DNA from: Epiperipatus broadwayi | Lineage: Eukaryota > Onychophora > Udeonychophora > Euonychophora > Peripatidae | Length of the DNA: 64,000 bases | Assembly: GCA_028023455.1 (NCBI GenBank) | Contig: JAQFVV010012544.1 | Coordinates: 560,001 to 624,000, forward strand | Direction: 5' to 3' | In this document: positions 12,690 through 25,947 of the stretch, piece by piece | How positions within the stretch are numbered: position 1 is the stretch's first letter | Layout of the letters: the number at the start of each line of letters is the position of its first letter | Position numbers and translations under genes: made by a program | Notes under the pieces: generated by a model | What the model saw: the letters and a program-made list of their open reading frames with translations, nothing else | Told to the model about the DNA's origin: nothing | Databases searched by the model: none

Positions 12690-13085
12690 TTATCAATTCA
12701 CTGCAGGATAAAGGTCTCTCCAAGTTTAATCCATTTTCTCCAATCTTCAGCTTCTCTTCTCCACATCACACCTGCACACTTTCTTACTTCATCCATCCAC
12801 CTCACATGTGATCCATATCTGTGTTTGAAAAGGAAGATTTTTAATAAATGTGTTTTATCAGTTCTTACTTATGGATCTGAGACTTGGACACTTAATAGAA
12901 GAGCAATACAGAGACTTCAGACAACTCAAATAAAGATGGAGAGATGCAAGTTTGGAGTAACAAGAGATCAAAAACACAATATATGGGTAATAGAACAAAC
13001 AGGTGTTACTGACCTCATTGAAAAAGTTAAAAGACTGAAGTGGAGTTGGACTGGACACATTACAGAAGTTATGATAATAGATGAG
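12690..13085 (+). pseudogene. RTE-type LINE, 3' end fragment of ORF2
   Basis: The frame from 12825 to 13085 encodes 87 residues, among them VLTYGSETWTL (about 13-23), a region ending RLQTTQIKMERCKFGVT, and VKRLKWSWTGHI near the end. This is the carboxy-terminal tail seen in RTE-clade LINE reverse transcriptases, downstream of the polymerase core. The core itself is missing, so this is a fragment. About 12700-12790 holds a CACTGCAGGATAAAGGTCTC-type word that often accompanies such elements. It is in inserted or rearranged context and not functional. Confidence in the family is good; exact boundaries are uncertain. Confidence 0.75.
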
Positions 13086-13547
13086 TAATTGAAATCATAA
13101 ACTGGATTTCAAGAGATTGTAAAAGGATATATATATATAACATTTTTATTAAAACAATATTTTGATTGTTAAATCTATAAAAGACTTAATAAAGTTTGCA
13201 ATACAGTTCTTAGGATAAGGCTTCTACTATAATGCAATGTCAAATTATAAGAAGATATAAAAATTGTTATCACTTGTTTCTCTATTGCCTAGTTATTTTA
13301 ACCTACCTTTTCACAGAAACCAAAATCCAATATGCATGGCTTGGTTTTGTTTTGTTTATTCTTATTATATTTTAAACACTTTTTTTAACATTGTTTAATA
13401 CTTAGGCAAATCCATATATTAATTATATATAAAAGCATATTAATTAAAAAAACTCTAAAAAAATTTTAAATACTAATTTTTATATAAATTTCAATATGTA
13501 TTGTATGCCATTTTTTAAATGTTGTACATATGTAGAATGTCTTACAT

Positions 13548-13968
13548 ATATAATGTTATGTGAAATTTACCAATTCTCTTTTAAATAATAATTTGGCTGC
13601 CCTCTAACCATATTCACTAACTTTTTATGGTAAGAAAATTGCAACTCTTACTATATTTTATATATTTTTATTTAGTTATCTAGAACAGAACAGTCAAACA
13701 TCAAATTTAAACTAGCATAAGGCTAGTTAGTTTAAGTTTGCTCTTTGGCTGTTATTGTTCTGCATAATCCTAAATAAAAAGATCTAAAATACAAAAAAAA
13801 GTGTTACTTTACTGATATTGGTTTGGATAATTCTAAATAAAAAGACCTACAATATGGTAAGAAATGGCCTATTTTCTTACTGTAAAACATGGTTGAACAT
13901 GGCAGCTAGAGGACAATTCAATTATTATTTAAGATAGACTTGATAAATTTCACATGATATTATGTTTA
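13548..13968. repeat. Imperfect foldback element
   Basis: Left arm 13549-13647 and right arm about 13858-13966 are diverged inverted copies; the outer word GTGAAATTTA pairs with its complement near the right end. A second imperfect inverted pair lies inside (about 13683-13765). A 30-bp direct repeat (about 13766-13795 and 13828-13857) occurs in the loop. No open frame of note; a MITE-like relic is likely. Confidence 0.6.
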
Positions 13969-14530
13969 TTCAATATTAAAATAATATTTTATCATTACAT
14001 ATATGTTTAAAGTAATTAATATCAATCTTATGTAATCTTTTTAATAATTTATTGGCATATTAATACCGTACCCACCAAAGATGTGTGTTAATGTATATAT
14101 ACTATTTAGTTGATAGAAGAGCATATAAGAATTGTTAGTGTGAATTTATCTACCATTTTGTAGACTGCTCACTCATGCACACATTAATGTATATAAATAA
14201 TTTGTCATGTTTTAAACTATTTCATTATCTAATTTATTTGAATGGGTCAAATTCCTTTTTTTTCACTTCTACATGTACAACCATGTGTATGAATATTTTA
14301 GTTTAGACATAATATAGTTAATATGTCACATTATCTTTTCTGCTCAGCTAGTGGGCCAGATTTTAAAATAAATTCTCATGTGCCATCATTATATGTTATT
14401 CATTAGGTGTTTGATCGGGGACTTGGGAATGGGTTTGAATCCAGGTTGGTCCCTGACTTAAATCTTGGGCTTGACTGGGTTTGAAGTATATTTTGTGAGT
14501 TACAGTTCATGTTAGATGGATCAACATGTT
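13969..14530. other. AT-rich DNA with one less AT-rich patch
   Basis: About 14405-14480 is richer in G and contains GGGTTTGAATCCAGG, similar to a tRNA B box. Without a matching A box or a second copy I do not call a SINE. Confidence 0.4.
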
Positions 14531-14544
14531 TTGACCAATACAAT

Positions 14545-14712
14545 ATAAATGTATTAGACTATTAATAAAGATGGAACCCCATCTTTCTTGCTAAAAGGAG
14601 GTTGCCTTGACAACAGTTTGAAATTGATGATTGTTATTGTTATTGGGATTGACTAAGCATTGACGAAATTTTAATGATTACTTACAAACCCATTTAGCTT
14701 TGAACATTATTA
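14545..14712 (+). repeat. Dispersed repeat, copy 2, with inverted foldback-loop piece
   Basis: About 14545-14665 matches 12535-12662 directly. About 14670-14712 is the inverted complement of 12309-12355. The unit ends some 15 bp before the 1.4-kb TG...CA repeat. Confidence 0.6.
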
Positions 14713-14726
14713 TACTTCATATATAT

Positions 14727-16135
14727 TGTACTGTTTATTTATATGGTACAAATATATTGGCATTTGATAAGATATTTAACAGCTAAAAAAAAAGAAGTAA
14801 ATTTAGCGATCTTTTAAAAGAAAATATTTTTAGATTTTTTTCTGATTAGTATAATTTATTTTTTTAAAATGTACAATGAAAGTTAAAATTGTTGTTCATA
14901 TTTTTTTTATGTAATTAAAAATAAAAGTTAAAATTGAAGAGAACAAAAGACACACAAATTACTAATCTAGATAAGCTAAAAGAAAAATATTTTAGCTAAT
15001 TAAAGATGGCTGAAAGACATTGTAAAGAAGAGAACTTTGTAATGTAAATTTTATCAAGATTGTACAAGATTATCAATATATATTTTTGACAAACAAAAGG
15101 TGTGTGCAGAAATCTAAAAACTGGACCTCAAGTATGAAAAGGAAGAGGCCAGTTTGATCAACATCTTGTTTCATCTGTTTTTCTTATGATTGGTCCTGGA
15201 TAACTAAAGAATATATCCAGGATCACCCTACACAGAAATAATTCTGCATGTTGGAGTGAACCGGAGCTTCTGCTGACATCATTCCTGAATATGGATACCA
15301 GAAAAACTTTCATGACCAACCAGTAGAATAGACCACAAGATCAACTTCTAACCAATGGTCGAGCTCATTCTCCCACAAAAAAACTATGCATAGTAATCTA
15401 CAAGCTTCGTGAACTCACTAAACTTACTGATAATCTATGATTCATTATTCCTGATTATGACTAAATTGTTGGCAAACCATTTAAAAAATAAGCTTATAAT
15501 AGAATCCCAATAGAGTCTTTAATTTTATTGATCAAGAGACTCTTGTTTACCAAAGAACTTTAATTAATTGTTTAACTGTTATTTTTTATTAATGGATTCA
15601 TGTCTAAATTAGTGTGTGTTCTCTCCAGTTTATTTAATTTGTAATTTATCTTTAGATATTTTAATTTGTTAGAATAAAAATATTTATTTCTAATACCAAC
15701 TTTAACTTGTACATTATTAATAATAGTCATTTATGATTATTATTAAATTTGTTAATATTAGTTTAGGAAGATTTAGAAATATAATTTACCTTTGCCAATA
15801 TGTTTCAATAAGCTCCAGGAATAATAATATCAAAAAATAATTCTAGTTATGGTAAAATATAATACTGATTATTTTAAAAACATTTTTCTTTTTAATTTAC
15901 GAGTTATGACATGTTTGACACAGAATCAGTGAGTCTAATGACTCTGGTGCCCTCATTTATAAATTAAGAACTGATTCAGCTCACAATTGTACTCGTAACA
16001 ATTCTAGGCTGAATTGATCAGGAAATATAGTTATGTTTTTTGAAATAAAAAAATTAAACATTTTTTCTTTTTGCATAACTTGATCAACTCATGCATTATA
16101 TGTGTAACAGAGACCTAGTCAGACAAAATGCTTCA
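14727..16135 (+). mobile_element. 1.4-kb dispersed repeat copy 1, probable solo LTR
   Basis: The segment aligns along its whole length with 37643-39021 on the same strand, with scattered substitutions and small indels. It starts TGTAC and ends TTCA. (AT)n lies immediately outside both ends, here and in the second copy, so a target duplication cannot be resolved. A TATA-like word followed by a shared GAGGCCAGTTTGATCA block is in the middle (mutated in this copy). A polyadenylation-like AATAAA word lies in the last third. No open frame is conserved between copies. TG...CA ends with promoter-like and polyA-like words suggest a solo LTR; no internal region is present to prove it. Confidence 0.65.
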
Positions 16136-17439
16136 ATATATATATAATATATTGGTTAAGCATACATTTTCAAAATATTAGTGTATATGCATAATGTAAG
16201 TCACCTGAAGCAATTTATTTTATTGTATACATTGACACATTAATATATATTGAAACAGAAATGCTGTTTCACATGTATATGTATTCCAAAAGCTATTTTA
16301 CCCTCCCACCTAAAAAGCCAGCAGATGTAAAAAAAAAAGTTGATCTTATAATTTTTTTAAAAAATATAGCAAAAAGTTTATGAATTTACAAGAAAATCAT
16401 TATTTTCTAGAACTGAGAAAAAAATAAAAATAAACATTGATTATTGATTTCATAATTTTAGATTATGATATAAATATGTCACTTGTATTTATTTAAAGCT
16501 GGCATTTATTAAAAATATTACATTTTTAATTTTTGAAATGATGTTGTCATACAAAGTGTAATAATTGCTTGAGGCAGTCTTATCAAATTGGAAAACATGG
16601 CTTATCCTTATGATTCCTTATCTGTCCTGTGAAAAATACTGTCCAATCCTTAAGAAGAGAAAGGCACTCAGACTTAAATGAAAGAAGTGCAACAAATCAG
16701 ACACAGTGGGAAGTGCTGCTTAATCAATCCAGAGATCAGAGTATAAATAATTGAGTTGGAAGTTCAGAGCAGATTTTTTTAAAGAGATTTTTTAAAAGAG
16801 ATTTTTAAGGATTTTTAAAGATGTTATTTTAGATTTTAAAAGGAGTTTAAAAAATAAGAAAAGTGAAGAGTTAAAAAGTTAAAATTTTCATCTAAGTGTT
16901 GCTTGACTATTTAATTGACAGCTGATTTTAAGGAACCTTGGAAAATAATATTTATAGACACTGTTAATAATGAAAAAAGAAAATATTAATAAGGAAGTCA
17001 TAACAATGGGAGGCTAATCAGTAACAGCTTCTTCTCTTCATCCAAAGCCATGGTTCTCCAATATTTGCCTGGGTGAACATCATGAAAAGAAATAATGCCA
17101 TTTAGCTTAAATACAATGATCCCTTTTTGAATGCAGTCGCATCTGGGAGTGAAGCAACAAATTGGATAAAATGAAGATAACAATTTTATAAAATATTCAA
17201 TACTTATGTGTGTTTATAAGAGATGAAACAAAACATCTTTCTTAAAAAGAAAATTATGAATAAATATAGCTATGTGAAAATATGTTTTATTAATGATAAA
17301 TTATAAAGACTAAAAATATCTATAATCAAAAGACATTTTTAATAAGGTAAATCATTAATGATTGACTTTTCATCTGCAGAGACATTTGAATTAAAATAAA
17401 ATAAAAATGAATTATTATAATGATTTATATTGATGATAT
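16136..17439. other. No recognised gene; low-AT patches
   Basis: About 16560-16760 and 17000-17170 are less AT-rich than the surroundings. Frames through 17000-17170 (61 residues on the minus strand) match no family I know. They may be exon-like or transposon remnants; I cannot tell. Confidence 0.4.
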
Positions 17440-18140
17440 ATAAATAAGTATACCTGGAAGAGTCAGAAATACTGAGCTATTACATATAACTATAACTAAC
17501 TAAATTATAATGTGTTTATAACCCAGATAAAACTAGAAAATATACAAAATGAATGTATTTATACAAAATGAATGTATTTAGTAAATTTATACTATATTAT
17601 GAAAAAATTCAAACATTTAAATATGAATTAGTACATCAATAAAAGTTAATGGTTATATGCATATAATGAACCACATACTTAAATAAGTTGAAAGATTAAG
17701 AAAATCATTTTTTTAAAGTTTTTATTTATTATTTGAAAACTCTGATAAAAGGAATATAAACATGAAATTAAAACATGTTATATATACGAGTTGAGAAGTA
17801 AGAATACCAAAACAATGTGTCACAGTTAAATGTACAATGATATACCTGGAATTATTGATGTGTATAGGTTATATATATGTCTTATAAAATCGGAAATGCC
17901 AAATAAATGCATTTGCAAGATGAATTGATATCTCAACAGATGGAAATACATATACTTATATTTTACCTGAATAACCAATGGATATAAATGTGCTTATATC
18001 GACCGATTCAAACACTGAAATGGATAACCAATGAAACTAGGATAAATGTGCTTATATTATGGACTCAAAACTGGATTTGGATGACAATGAATAGAAATAA
18101 ATTTATTATGCTTTGACTAACTTAAAATTAACTGGAATAA
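17440..18140. repeat. Degenerate minisatellite-like region
   Basis: Variants of GATATAAATGTGCTTATAT and ATAACCAATG recur at irregular intervals of roughly 50-70 bp. The 18-bp block ATACAAAATGAATGTATT is duplicated exactly near 17530-17570. Units are too diverged for a clean consensus by eye. Confidence 0.45.
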
Positions 18141-18234
18141 TAGAAATGCTCTTGTCTGTAAAGAATATCTTCATACATGAGTTAATTTAAGCTACATTAC
18201 ATGTGACAACTACTTAAAAGTCTACAAATCAGAA

Positions 18235-18690
18235 TTAAGTGAAACTCTGAATTAAATAAAATGCTATCAGTTATCTTCATTATTATCTCTGTTGTCTTCA
18301 TATATCACACTCTTCTCTGTGAAGTAACTAAATAACTAAAAATCTAAATTGTTAAAGAACTTGCATTCTTTAATTCATATTGTACTATTATTGGATTTAT
18401 ACCAAGATACACAATGGACTGTAAATGAAATATTTGTTTGAATTAAGTGGAAATTAAATGCTATCAGTTGTCTTCATTATTATCTCTGTTGTCTTCATAT
18501 ATTGCACTCCTCTCTATGAATTAACTAAATAGATAAAGATATAAACTGTTAAAGAACTATTGAAAGAAGGACTTTATTATACTCTCAACAAATTACATTC
18601 TTTAAGTCATATTAAAATGTTATTGGAAGTAGGCCGAAGAGATGCAAGGGACTGTCAATGAAATATTTTGTTTGATGGGCATTTATTTAA
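18235..18690 (+). repeat. Tandem duplication, about 198-bp period
   Basis: The block at about 18235-18440 recurs at about 18441-18690; ATGCTATCAG occurs at 18261 and 18459. The second copy has roughly 35 extra bases in its middle. Whether this is an LTR relic or a local duplication is unclear. Confidence 0.75.
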
Positions 18691-18879
18691 ACCTGTTATT
18701 AAATAAAATTATTGTTACTTAAAATTAATTTTAGTTATCCAGTTGTTCAGTTCTATTATTTTTTGCATCATTTATCATTCATTGCACATGTTCACGAGAA
18801 TTTCATGCCTCCTGAGCTATTTCTGGCATAACTAGACCTATGTAAGACTGGTTGTAGTGAGATGGAACTCCAGTGGTGC

Positions 18880-19020
18880 CGTTTGGAAAACCAAACATAT
18901 AAATGTCTAGATGCTTCCGGCCTCTATGGTGATACATCCTCTGATGAGCAGGAAATATTGTTGTAGGGGGGTGCCAATCGAAGTTCCTTCCTGCAACATT
19001 CTCATCAGGAAATTGTTACA
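18880..19020. repeat. Imperfect inverted repeat in a less AT-rich patch
   Basis: CTGATGAG followed by an AATATTGTTGTAGG-like run near 18940-18970 is mirrored by a segment ending CTCATCAGG near 19010, with a 5-nt insertion in the left arm. The region 18790-19050 stands out by higher GC. It is likely a transposable-element remnant. Confidence 0.45.
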
Positions 19021-19049
19021 ACCAAGGTAATAAAGGGGTTGTGCAGGTC

Positions 19050-20192
19050 TGATTACAATATATATATATTAAAAAAATTGTTTCAATAAAGGAGTATAAT
19101 AGTACATTTGTTATACACGTTTTTTACAATGTAGAAAAATGAAATAAATATTTTTTCCTATTATATATATTATAATCCCCATGATCCATAGTACCCCCAG
19201 TTTTCATATTATCATGAGAACAGGGCATATGACAGAGTAACAATAAAATAGAGTAATCACAAATATAAGAACAGAATGGGCTAGCTATGAAGAGCATGAG
19301 TATGAGCATATGAGTAGAGAATGAATAAGAAAAGTTACAGTATACTAAAGATATCATAGTATATATTGACCTTAAAATCTCATCATTCTAACATTACATA
19401 AAGCACACAGATTAAGTTAACTTTCAGTATAGAAAAAATAGTGATATGAAGAGACATATGTTTAACTTGCAATTATATAAGATGATTAATAATCAAGGAG
19501 ATATCTATCTAGAAAATGATCATGAAATTAGCAAAATAAAATGAATCGCAAATGCATAAAGATGTATAAGGTTAAGAGGCTAATGAAAAGTAAATAATAA
19601 TTAATGTAAAGAAATAATGAATAGACCTAAGAATGAGAAGAAGGAAAAGAGGATATGTAAAGGCAATGGATAGTTAATGTTGAAATAAAATAGGGATCGA
19701 TGAAGGATGAATAAATTATGCTGGTGTAATAAAATAAGATGCTGACAGAACTAAAACAAACATGAAAATATGGATGAACTATTACAACAATGTTGGTGTT
19801 AATGAATTGGATTCTGAAACATTAATTTGATATTACTGAAATAAAAGTAAGAGGTTCTAAGTTTAAATAATCAAAGAAGAAGATTTAAATCTTTGGGATT
19901 TTGATTAACCTAAAAAAGCAATAAGAATAAAGACAAGAGATTAAGGTAATGTATACCAAATGACTTAAGAAATAAAATCTAACAAACAAAATCAATGTTT
20001 AAATATATTTAACAATTTCATAGAGTATATCTGGATCAGCACGATAGATTTTATGACTATCTAAATATAGAGGATAAAATAAATTATATTACATGAGGTG
20101 AGTTACTAAAGGATATCTAATTCCATTTCTAGTAATAATAAAGACAAATTCTAAACAGTCTAATTATTACTCAACAAACAATCATATTAACC
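19050..20192. other. AT-rich DNA, nothing recognised
   Basis: Purine-rich on the plus strand from about 19380 to 20050, but without coding signal or repeats matching elsewhere in the window. Confidence 0.5.
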
Positions 20193-20289
20193 ATATAATA
20201 TTCAATTGACCAAACACTTTATTACTTTTACAATGCTTTATTATTCACCCTTTCCTGCAGTAAAGTGTTTGGTCAATTGAATATTATAT
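20193..20289. repeat. Perfect 29-bp inverted repeat hairpin
   Basis: Segment 20193-20221 is the exact reverse complement of 20261-20289, with a 39-nt loop. The short length and perfect arms fit a small MITE or its remnant; no clear target duplication is visible. Confidence 0.8.
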
Positions 20290-23200
20290 GATATGCATTT
20301 GGCAATGCAATAGAAAATAGTAGTAATCATGTTAACCATTAGACAATCTTTAAATATTTTGATCACAATTACAATAACAATAACAGAACCTTAATAACAT
20401 CATCTAATGATAATTCAAGTTTGACCTCTTTGATCGGTATGACTAAGTTTAGTGATTGGTTGTATATTACAATATACTATGATATTACTATTTAAAATCA
20501 AATATTTTGTTTTAAGATATTTTAAAATAGCCTCTGTGCATAATACCCACGAGATTTTGATCAGTCAATAATATAATTTTATATATCATAAATATAGGAG
20601 TTTAGATAAATTTATTACTAATATGCTGAACATGTATTAAAATGATAATAATGAGTAATGATGATGGTGATAGCAATAAGATTAATATGGATAGTGTTTA
20701 GCTCTAAGGTTACTGACAACTTACTAAATTTCAAAACAAATTTTATTTACATATTAATATTTACACATTCAATATTTATATATATCCCGTATCAAATTTA
20801 TCAAAAAAAAATTAAAAAAAAATTATTAGCATGATTACGATACTTCCTTAAATCAAAATTATAATACATCATTACATTTATAGTACCATCATTATTTACA
20901 CTTATTCTTTTAATTTAAATCTTTTTAGCTTATTAAAAATTTGTTAAATTTTGTTTACCACTTATAGGTTTATTAAATTTCTATACCAAATTAAATGTAT
21001 AAGTATGGTAATCACAAGGATACTATTTAATGAATGGCAGGCTGACACTACATTATACTAGGCACTTTTAAGATTAAGAAATATTTCTTAATCTATTTAT
21101 AATTATGCTTTTTCATAACACTAAGAATATTATGTAACTTCCCAAGCATATACATCTACTTTAAAATAGCATTCCATTTTAATAAAAACCATTTTATACA
21201 TGTACCAGGAGAATTATTTAACAATTAAAATCAGATATAACTCTTAATATAGTTCACTTGTAATTTTCTCCTATTACGGAAAGTTCCAAAAGTACTTTCT
21301 GTCATCATTTTAAACTCATAGTAGGAAGATTTGTTACATATTTTATGGCTGTTATAGATAAAATAATTATAATATAATTTACAAAAGGATTTTATGACTT
21401 GCTTATGATTTAACTAAAGGGATTGGTAGTCTTTATTTTTGCTTCAACCTTGGTCTTGCCCATGAACTCCAGTTTTCAAATTATCAGTTGGTGGTTATAA
21501 TGTGTCTATTGATGGATGAAGAGTGCTTAAAAATTTACTCCATGCTTTATTAATTAACAATAATAACTAATTTATACTTTTTACTATAGAAAATAATTAT
21601 ACTTTTAATAATAGATAGGTTTCTTTGACGGTTGGAAATGATCCCCATGTTCATTTAAAAATAATCTCTCCTTCCAAGTTTTTACTAGCTAATTTATAAA
21701 CTTTTTTTATAAGGGGCTGATAGTAAATCAATAATCCTATCAGATTATTTATTGTCATTAGAGATATTTGCCCAAAATTAACAAATCTTCATCTTTTAAT
21801 ATTGATTGTAATTAATTAAACTCTTTACAAATATTTTGAAATATGATAAAAAAAATATTCAATGATTAATTATATCGTTTAGTGTAAAGTCTAATCTTAA
21901 GTTTATTTATAAATTATTATTTAACAATAAAAATATTAAAGTAATTGTATGCTTTATTTAAAATAATGTTAGATTATTATATCATAGATACTGAAACAAA
22001 TTTGTCTGTCAAATCTGTATGTGAGTATATCCATACACAACCTGGCAGAGAGCTTACATATATGTTGAACAGTCTGATTATTTATTATCCTAGAGAGATT
22101 TACTTATTAAGTTTTACTATTCTCATCCATTTAAATAACAGATTGAAATAATTAAGGAAATGTTGATTAAAATTTAAAATTGTAGTTCATGGATTGATAA
22201 AAGATAACTTTATGAACATCAGGCCCAACCACAAGGTTACAATATATATTTTGTATTATAATATATTATCAATTGAAATAAATGCTAGATTTATTTCTTT
22301 TAAAAACAGTTAGTAAGACATAAGCAGTAGTGGTAAAATATATTTAGATAATCACATACATTATTTTATTTATATATCCCCACTCCCTCGCATATATTAT
22401 ATTAATAGTTTAAAAATCTGTGTAATAAATTTGGTTGCTAATTATATTTGAAGCAAACATTGATGAAGTATATTTTTCAAAATTAGAAAAAATAGATGTT
22501 GATATTAAAATATTATTTTATTTTAATTTAGTTATCCTGTAAAATAATAACCACTCTAACATTATTTAGTATATCCATCTCTACGTCATTTTAAAATACT
22601 GTAGTATGATTTTTTTGTCTTTTTTTTTTTTTATAAAAAAAATATTTCCTAGAAGTGATTTTCTACTAATAACATTTGCACTTGAGCTAATGTGAAGATT
22701 TCTTGCTCTTAACTATTGAGAGTTGAAAGGCTATTTATTCAACTGACAAAAAATTATTCTAAAAGTTCTTTTTAGTTGGTTAGATTTTGACAGTACACAT
22801 TTGCGCTCTTATTAAGCTATTAACAAAAATATTTATACATCCTTTGATTAAATATTTATAATGTTATTATTGGAGATTAATCTTAGAAACGAGTGCTAAA
22901 TATTAAAATGAATGAGTAAAATGAATTTTTATTTGATAGAAATAAAACTTTCCAAGTGTCATTTAACTTTAACAAATCAAGAATAAAAAATCATAATTAT
23001 TGTTTATTTTGTAAACATTTTTCGTCACTTATGTATTTTTCCATTAAATCTAAGGTCAATATAAAATGTAAAAAGACAATATAAATATTTAATATTCTAC
23101 TGTAGAATAAAGAATTTTGCAGCATCTTTTCTGCAGAAACAATGATGGTTAGAATTTTATACATACGGTTTAAATTTCCATTCATAATTAATTAGATGAC

Positions 23201-23655
23201 TAGCAATATTGTATTTACATTATCTTGGGGGAGCGCTTACTTGAAACAAAATAATTGATAGTTTCAGTCAGATTCGAAACTCAAGAGCATATATATCATA
23301 TGAATGATATGTCTATCATATAATGTGAAACATTGATTATTTATATTTTAATTGTTTGTAAACTTCTAATAACCAACAAAGCAGTCAGCAAATTTCTTGC
23401 AGACAAGATATATTTTAACAGTCATTCATAAAAATACCAAAGTTATAAATGAAAGGGGTAAAATATTATTGAACTATATGGACTTATAATAAAGCAAAAC
23501 AAGGGATGGAATATTGCAGTATTTAATTGAATCACTTTTATGTCAGTAGATTTTTCAAATAATCAAACCGTTGAATATATAATATAATTCATATTATTTC
23601 TTCATGATAAACCATACCAAATATTAAGATATGACTTTGCTTCAAACTATATATA
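20290..23655. other. AT-rich DNA, nothing recognised
   Basis: No frame with a recognisable domain, no long inverted or direct repeats. A T-rich tract lies at about 22613-22632. Confidence 0.55.
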
Positions 23656-24117
23656 TGTTATAACCTAGCAAACAAATAGTGCATGATAGAGAGAACAGCA
23701 TAAAACTGACCATGTCCAAATTTATCCAACACACTTCAAAATTCACAAATCTCTCAGGTCTTTTATAATGTAAATCTCCAATAACAAATGAAACAACAAT
23801 AATAATAATAATAATTATCTAATTAGAATACTCTTATTAGGTTATAATTATGGGGTTTGAAACTTCTTCCAGTGTTTATGTTATAAGCTTAGACCTTAGC
23901 TCAAGTTTTAATATTTTAGGCTCACATTACACTTAACGTAAAATGATAATTATATTAGCTATTCCAATGTTTTCATGTGCAATATTTATTTAAGTTGTAT
24001 ATAAAACATTTTACATCATCTTTATAACTTTATTTTTAATATCTTATGCTTCAATCAAATGTGAAAAACAAATACACAGTACTGAGTATATCAATGTTTA
24101 GATGACCAATAATTATG
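23656..24117 (-). repeat. 3' LTR of the 23.7-28.8 kb Ty3 element
   Basis: Aligns with 28357-28836 with many substitutions and small indels, including a local (AAT)n expansion near 23793-23813. The plus-strand start TGTTATAA corresponds to TGTTGTAA in the other copy. Confidence 0.75.
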
Positions 24118-24271
24118 AGAATGTTTATATTTTAAACAGATCTCACAAGTCCCAAGTCTATTTAAGTAGTCACTTGCATGTTTGGCCAATAAAAGTATTT
24201 TTTAACACAATGACTATATCTATAATGAGTATAGTACATTTACTGATCATACTTATTGAGATAATTATTCT

Positions 24272-25000
24272 CTATGAATTACCATCACAGGGATTTATTT
24301 TATAAATCATGATGTTTTGATGTAATTTGTAACTTTCTTTTACTCTCTTAATAGTTTTGATGTCATTGAAAGTGATGGAAGGATCTGATAATAGTTGCAT
24401 ATTATGTAGAGTAATATCTTGGAATGATATTATTGTTAACTTTTTATAATTTTCTTCTATTGATTCATCAATATGACAATAATCTGTTCCAGCAAATGTA
24501 CACTTGTCAAGATTTACCTTGATATTATTTATAGAACACTCCTTATAAAACAATTTCAGATTTTCTAAATGCTCTTCAACATATCAACCACATACATTAT
24601 GGTTTTTTCTTTTGATAATCATATTCAAACATCTGATCAAACCAGCTCCACTGTTGACCAAACCAAAAGGCATTCTTTCAATATATTGAAAAGCGATACA
24701 CTTTTGATCATGAATATGCAGTGGAATTTGTCAATAACTGGCTGTCAGATCAAATGTAGTAAAATGACTTTGCTTTTTAACTTAATCAACAGTTCATGAA
24801 CAGGAGGTAGGTTATCACACTCAGGAATAGATTGTTGATTTAATGCATGGGCATCTAGACTGACTTGCTATTCTTTCTGATTATGACTAATGGATTGACA
24901 TAGAGTGATGAATTCTTATTAACAACATGCTACTCAATCATTTCATTTATTTGCTGTTGGACCTTTGTCTGGTATTGATAGAAAATAGATTACATTTACT
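24272..25000 (-). pseudogene. Ty3-type reverse transcriptase relic
   Basis: Shifting between frames on the minus strand, the typical order of a Ty3 polymerase is readable: a QQQINEMIE helix (about 24975-24945), YVNPLVIIR (about 24905-24878), ALNQQSIPECDNLPP (about 24850-24805), IERMPFGLVNS (about 24692-24660), then KVNLDKCTFAG (about 24515-24483). The last piece lies in a 93-residue open frame at 24272-24553. The active-site aspartate pair between MPFGL and the NLDKC block is not preserved. Several frameshifts and stops make this non-functional. Downstream RNase H and integrase are not visible. Confidence 0.8.
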
Positions 25001-25106
25001 GTCGAAAAGTTGTACCACTTCTTAATTTTATCTAGTGGACATTTCTTTTCATTTTACCTGGAATTTTTGAGAAACTGTCTCAATGCTGAAATATCAATTG
25101 GCATAA

Positions 25107-25337
25107 CTAGTCCATCTTACTAAAATTTAGAATATGACTATATTCCAATTTGAATTTTATTTTAGCATTAATTGAAGTTTTAAGTATGCATAAGAAGTGA
25201 CCTAGGTTAAGTAAACTATCACTAAAACTATAAATTTTATTTTTGCAAGTAAAAGTCTTATTCTTATAACTTGCATTACATAAGTTTAGATTCATAACTG
25301 CTGAGCTGATTATTACTGTATAAATCAAGCCTGACAA
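25107..25337 (-). pseudogene. Pol-region open frame upstream of the RT relic, unassigned
   Basis: A 76-residue frame sits between gag and reverse transcriptase relics, the position of protease in Ty3 elements. I see no D-T/S-G protease triad, so the assignment is by position only. Confidence 0.3.
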
Positions 25338-25947
25338 TATTAAAAAAACCTACCCAAATTCAGATACATTGATTTTTTTCTTTAAACTAGACCTGATTGT
25401 CAGAAATCTTGGTCCTCTTTCCATTTTCTAATGAAACCTGAATAAGTTTAACAGATAACATGAAAACATACTCATTAACATTGATTATTTTTTCATGGGT
25501 AATTAAAGATAATATTGATTCCTGATTTCCTGAGTATATTAATTTCTTTAATAGACACTCTTACGATGGCACAATTATAAAAAATTTGTGACTTTGCTGT
25601 ATTATAAGGTTCCAAATAGTCTATGTCAAAATTAATAGAATCTAAAAAGTATATATTCTCTGTTTTCTCCTCAAGTTAGTATGGGACACCCACAGTGAAG
25701 AACTTTTCAATGAAACCTGTTTTAATTTAATACATTACTTTTGACAGTTACTTTTGTGCTCTTCTTATGAGTGCTTTGAACTCCACTCATTAAAGATTTC
25801 TACATATAACTACTATCTCATGGTTTATAAAGACTCTTGAGATGATCACCAATGTGCCTATAATAAGGAACTAGTCTTATGACACTACAACCTCTACTCC
25901 TATGAATTTACCTAACATTTGAGTGTCTTAATGGTATAAAATTAATG

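Noticed and set aside
14405-14480. tRNA gene or SINE from a GGGTTTGAATCC word
   Set aside because: No A box at the right distance and no cloverleaf.
18940-19015. CTGATGAG words on both strands as hammerheads
   Set aside because: No helix II with GAAA at the right distance, and no cleavage-site triplet with pairing flanks.
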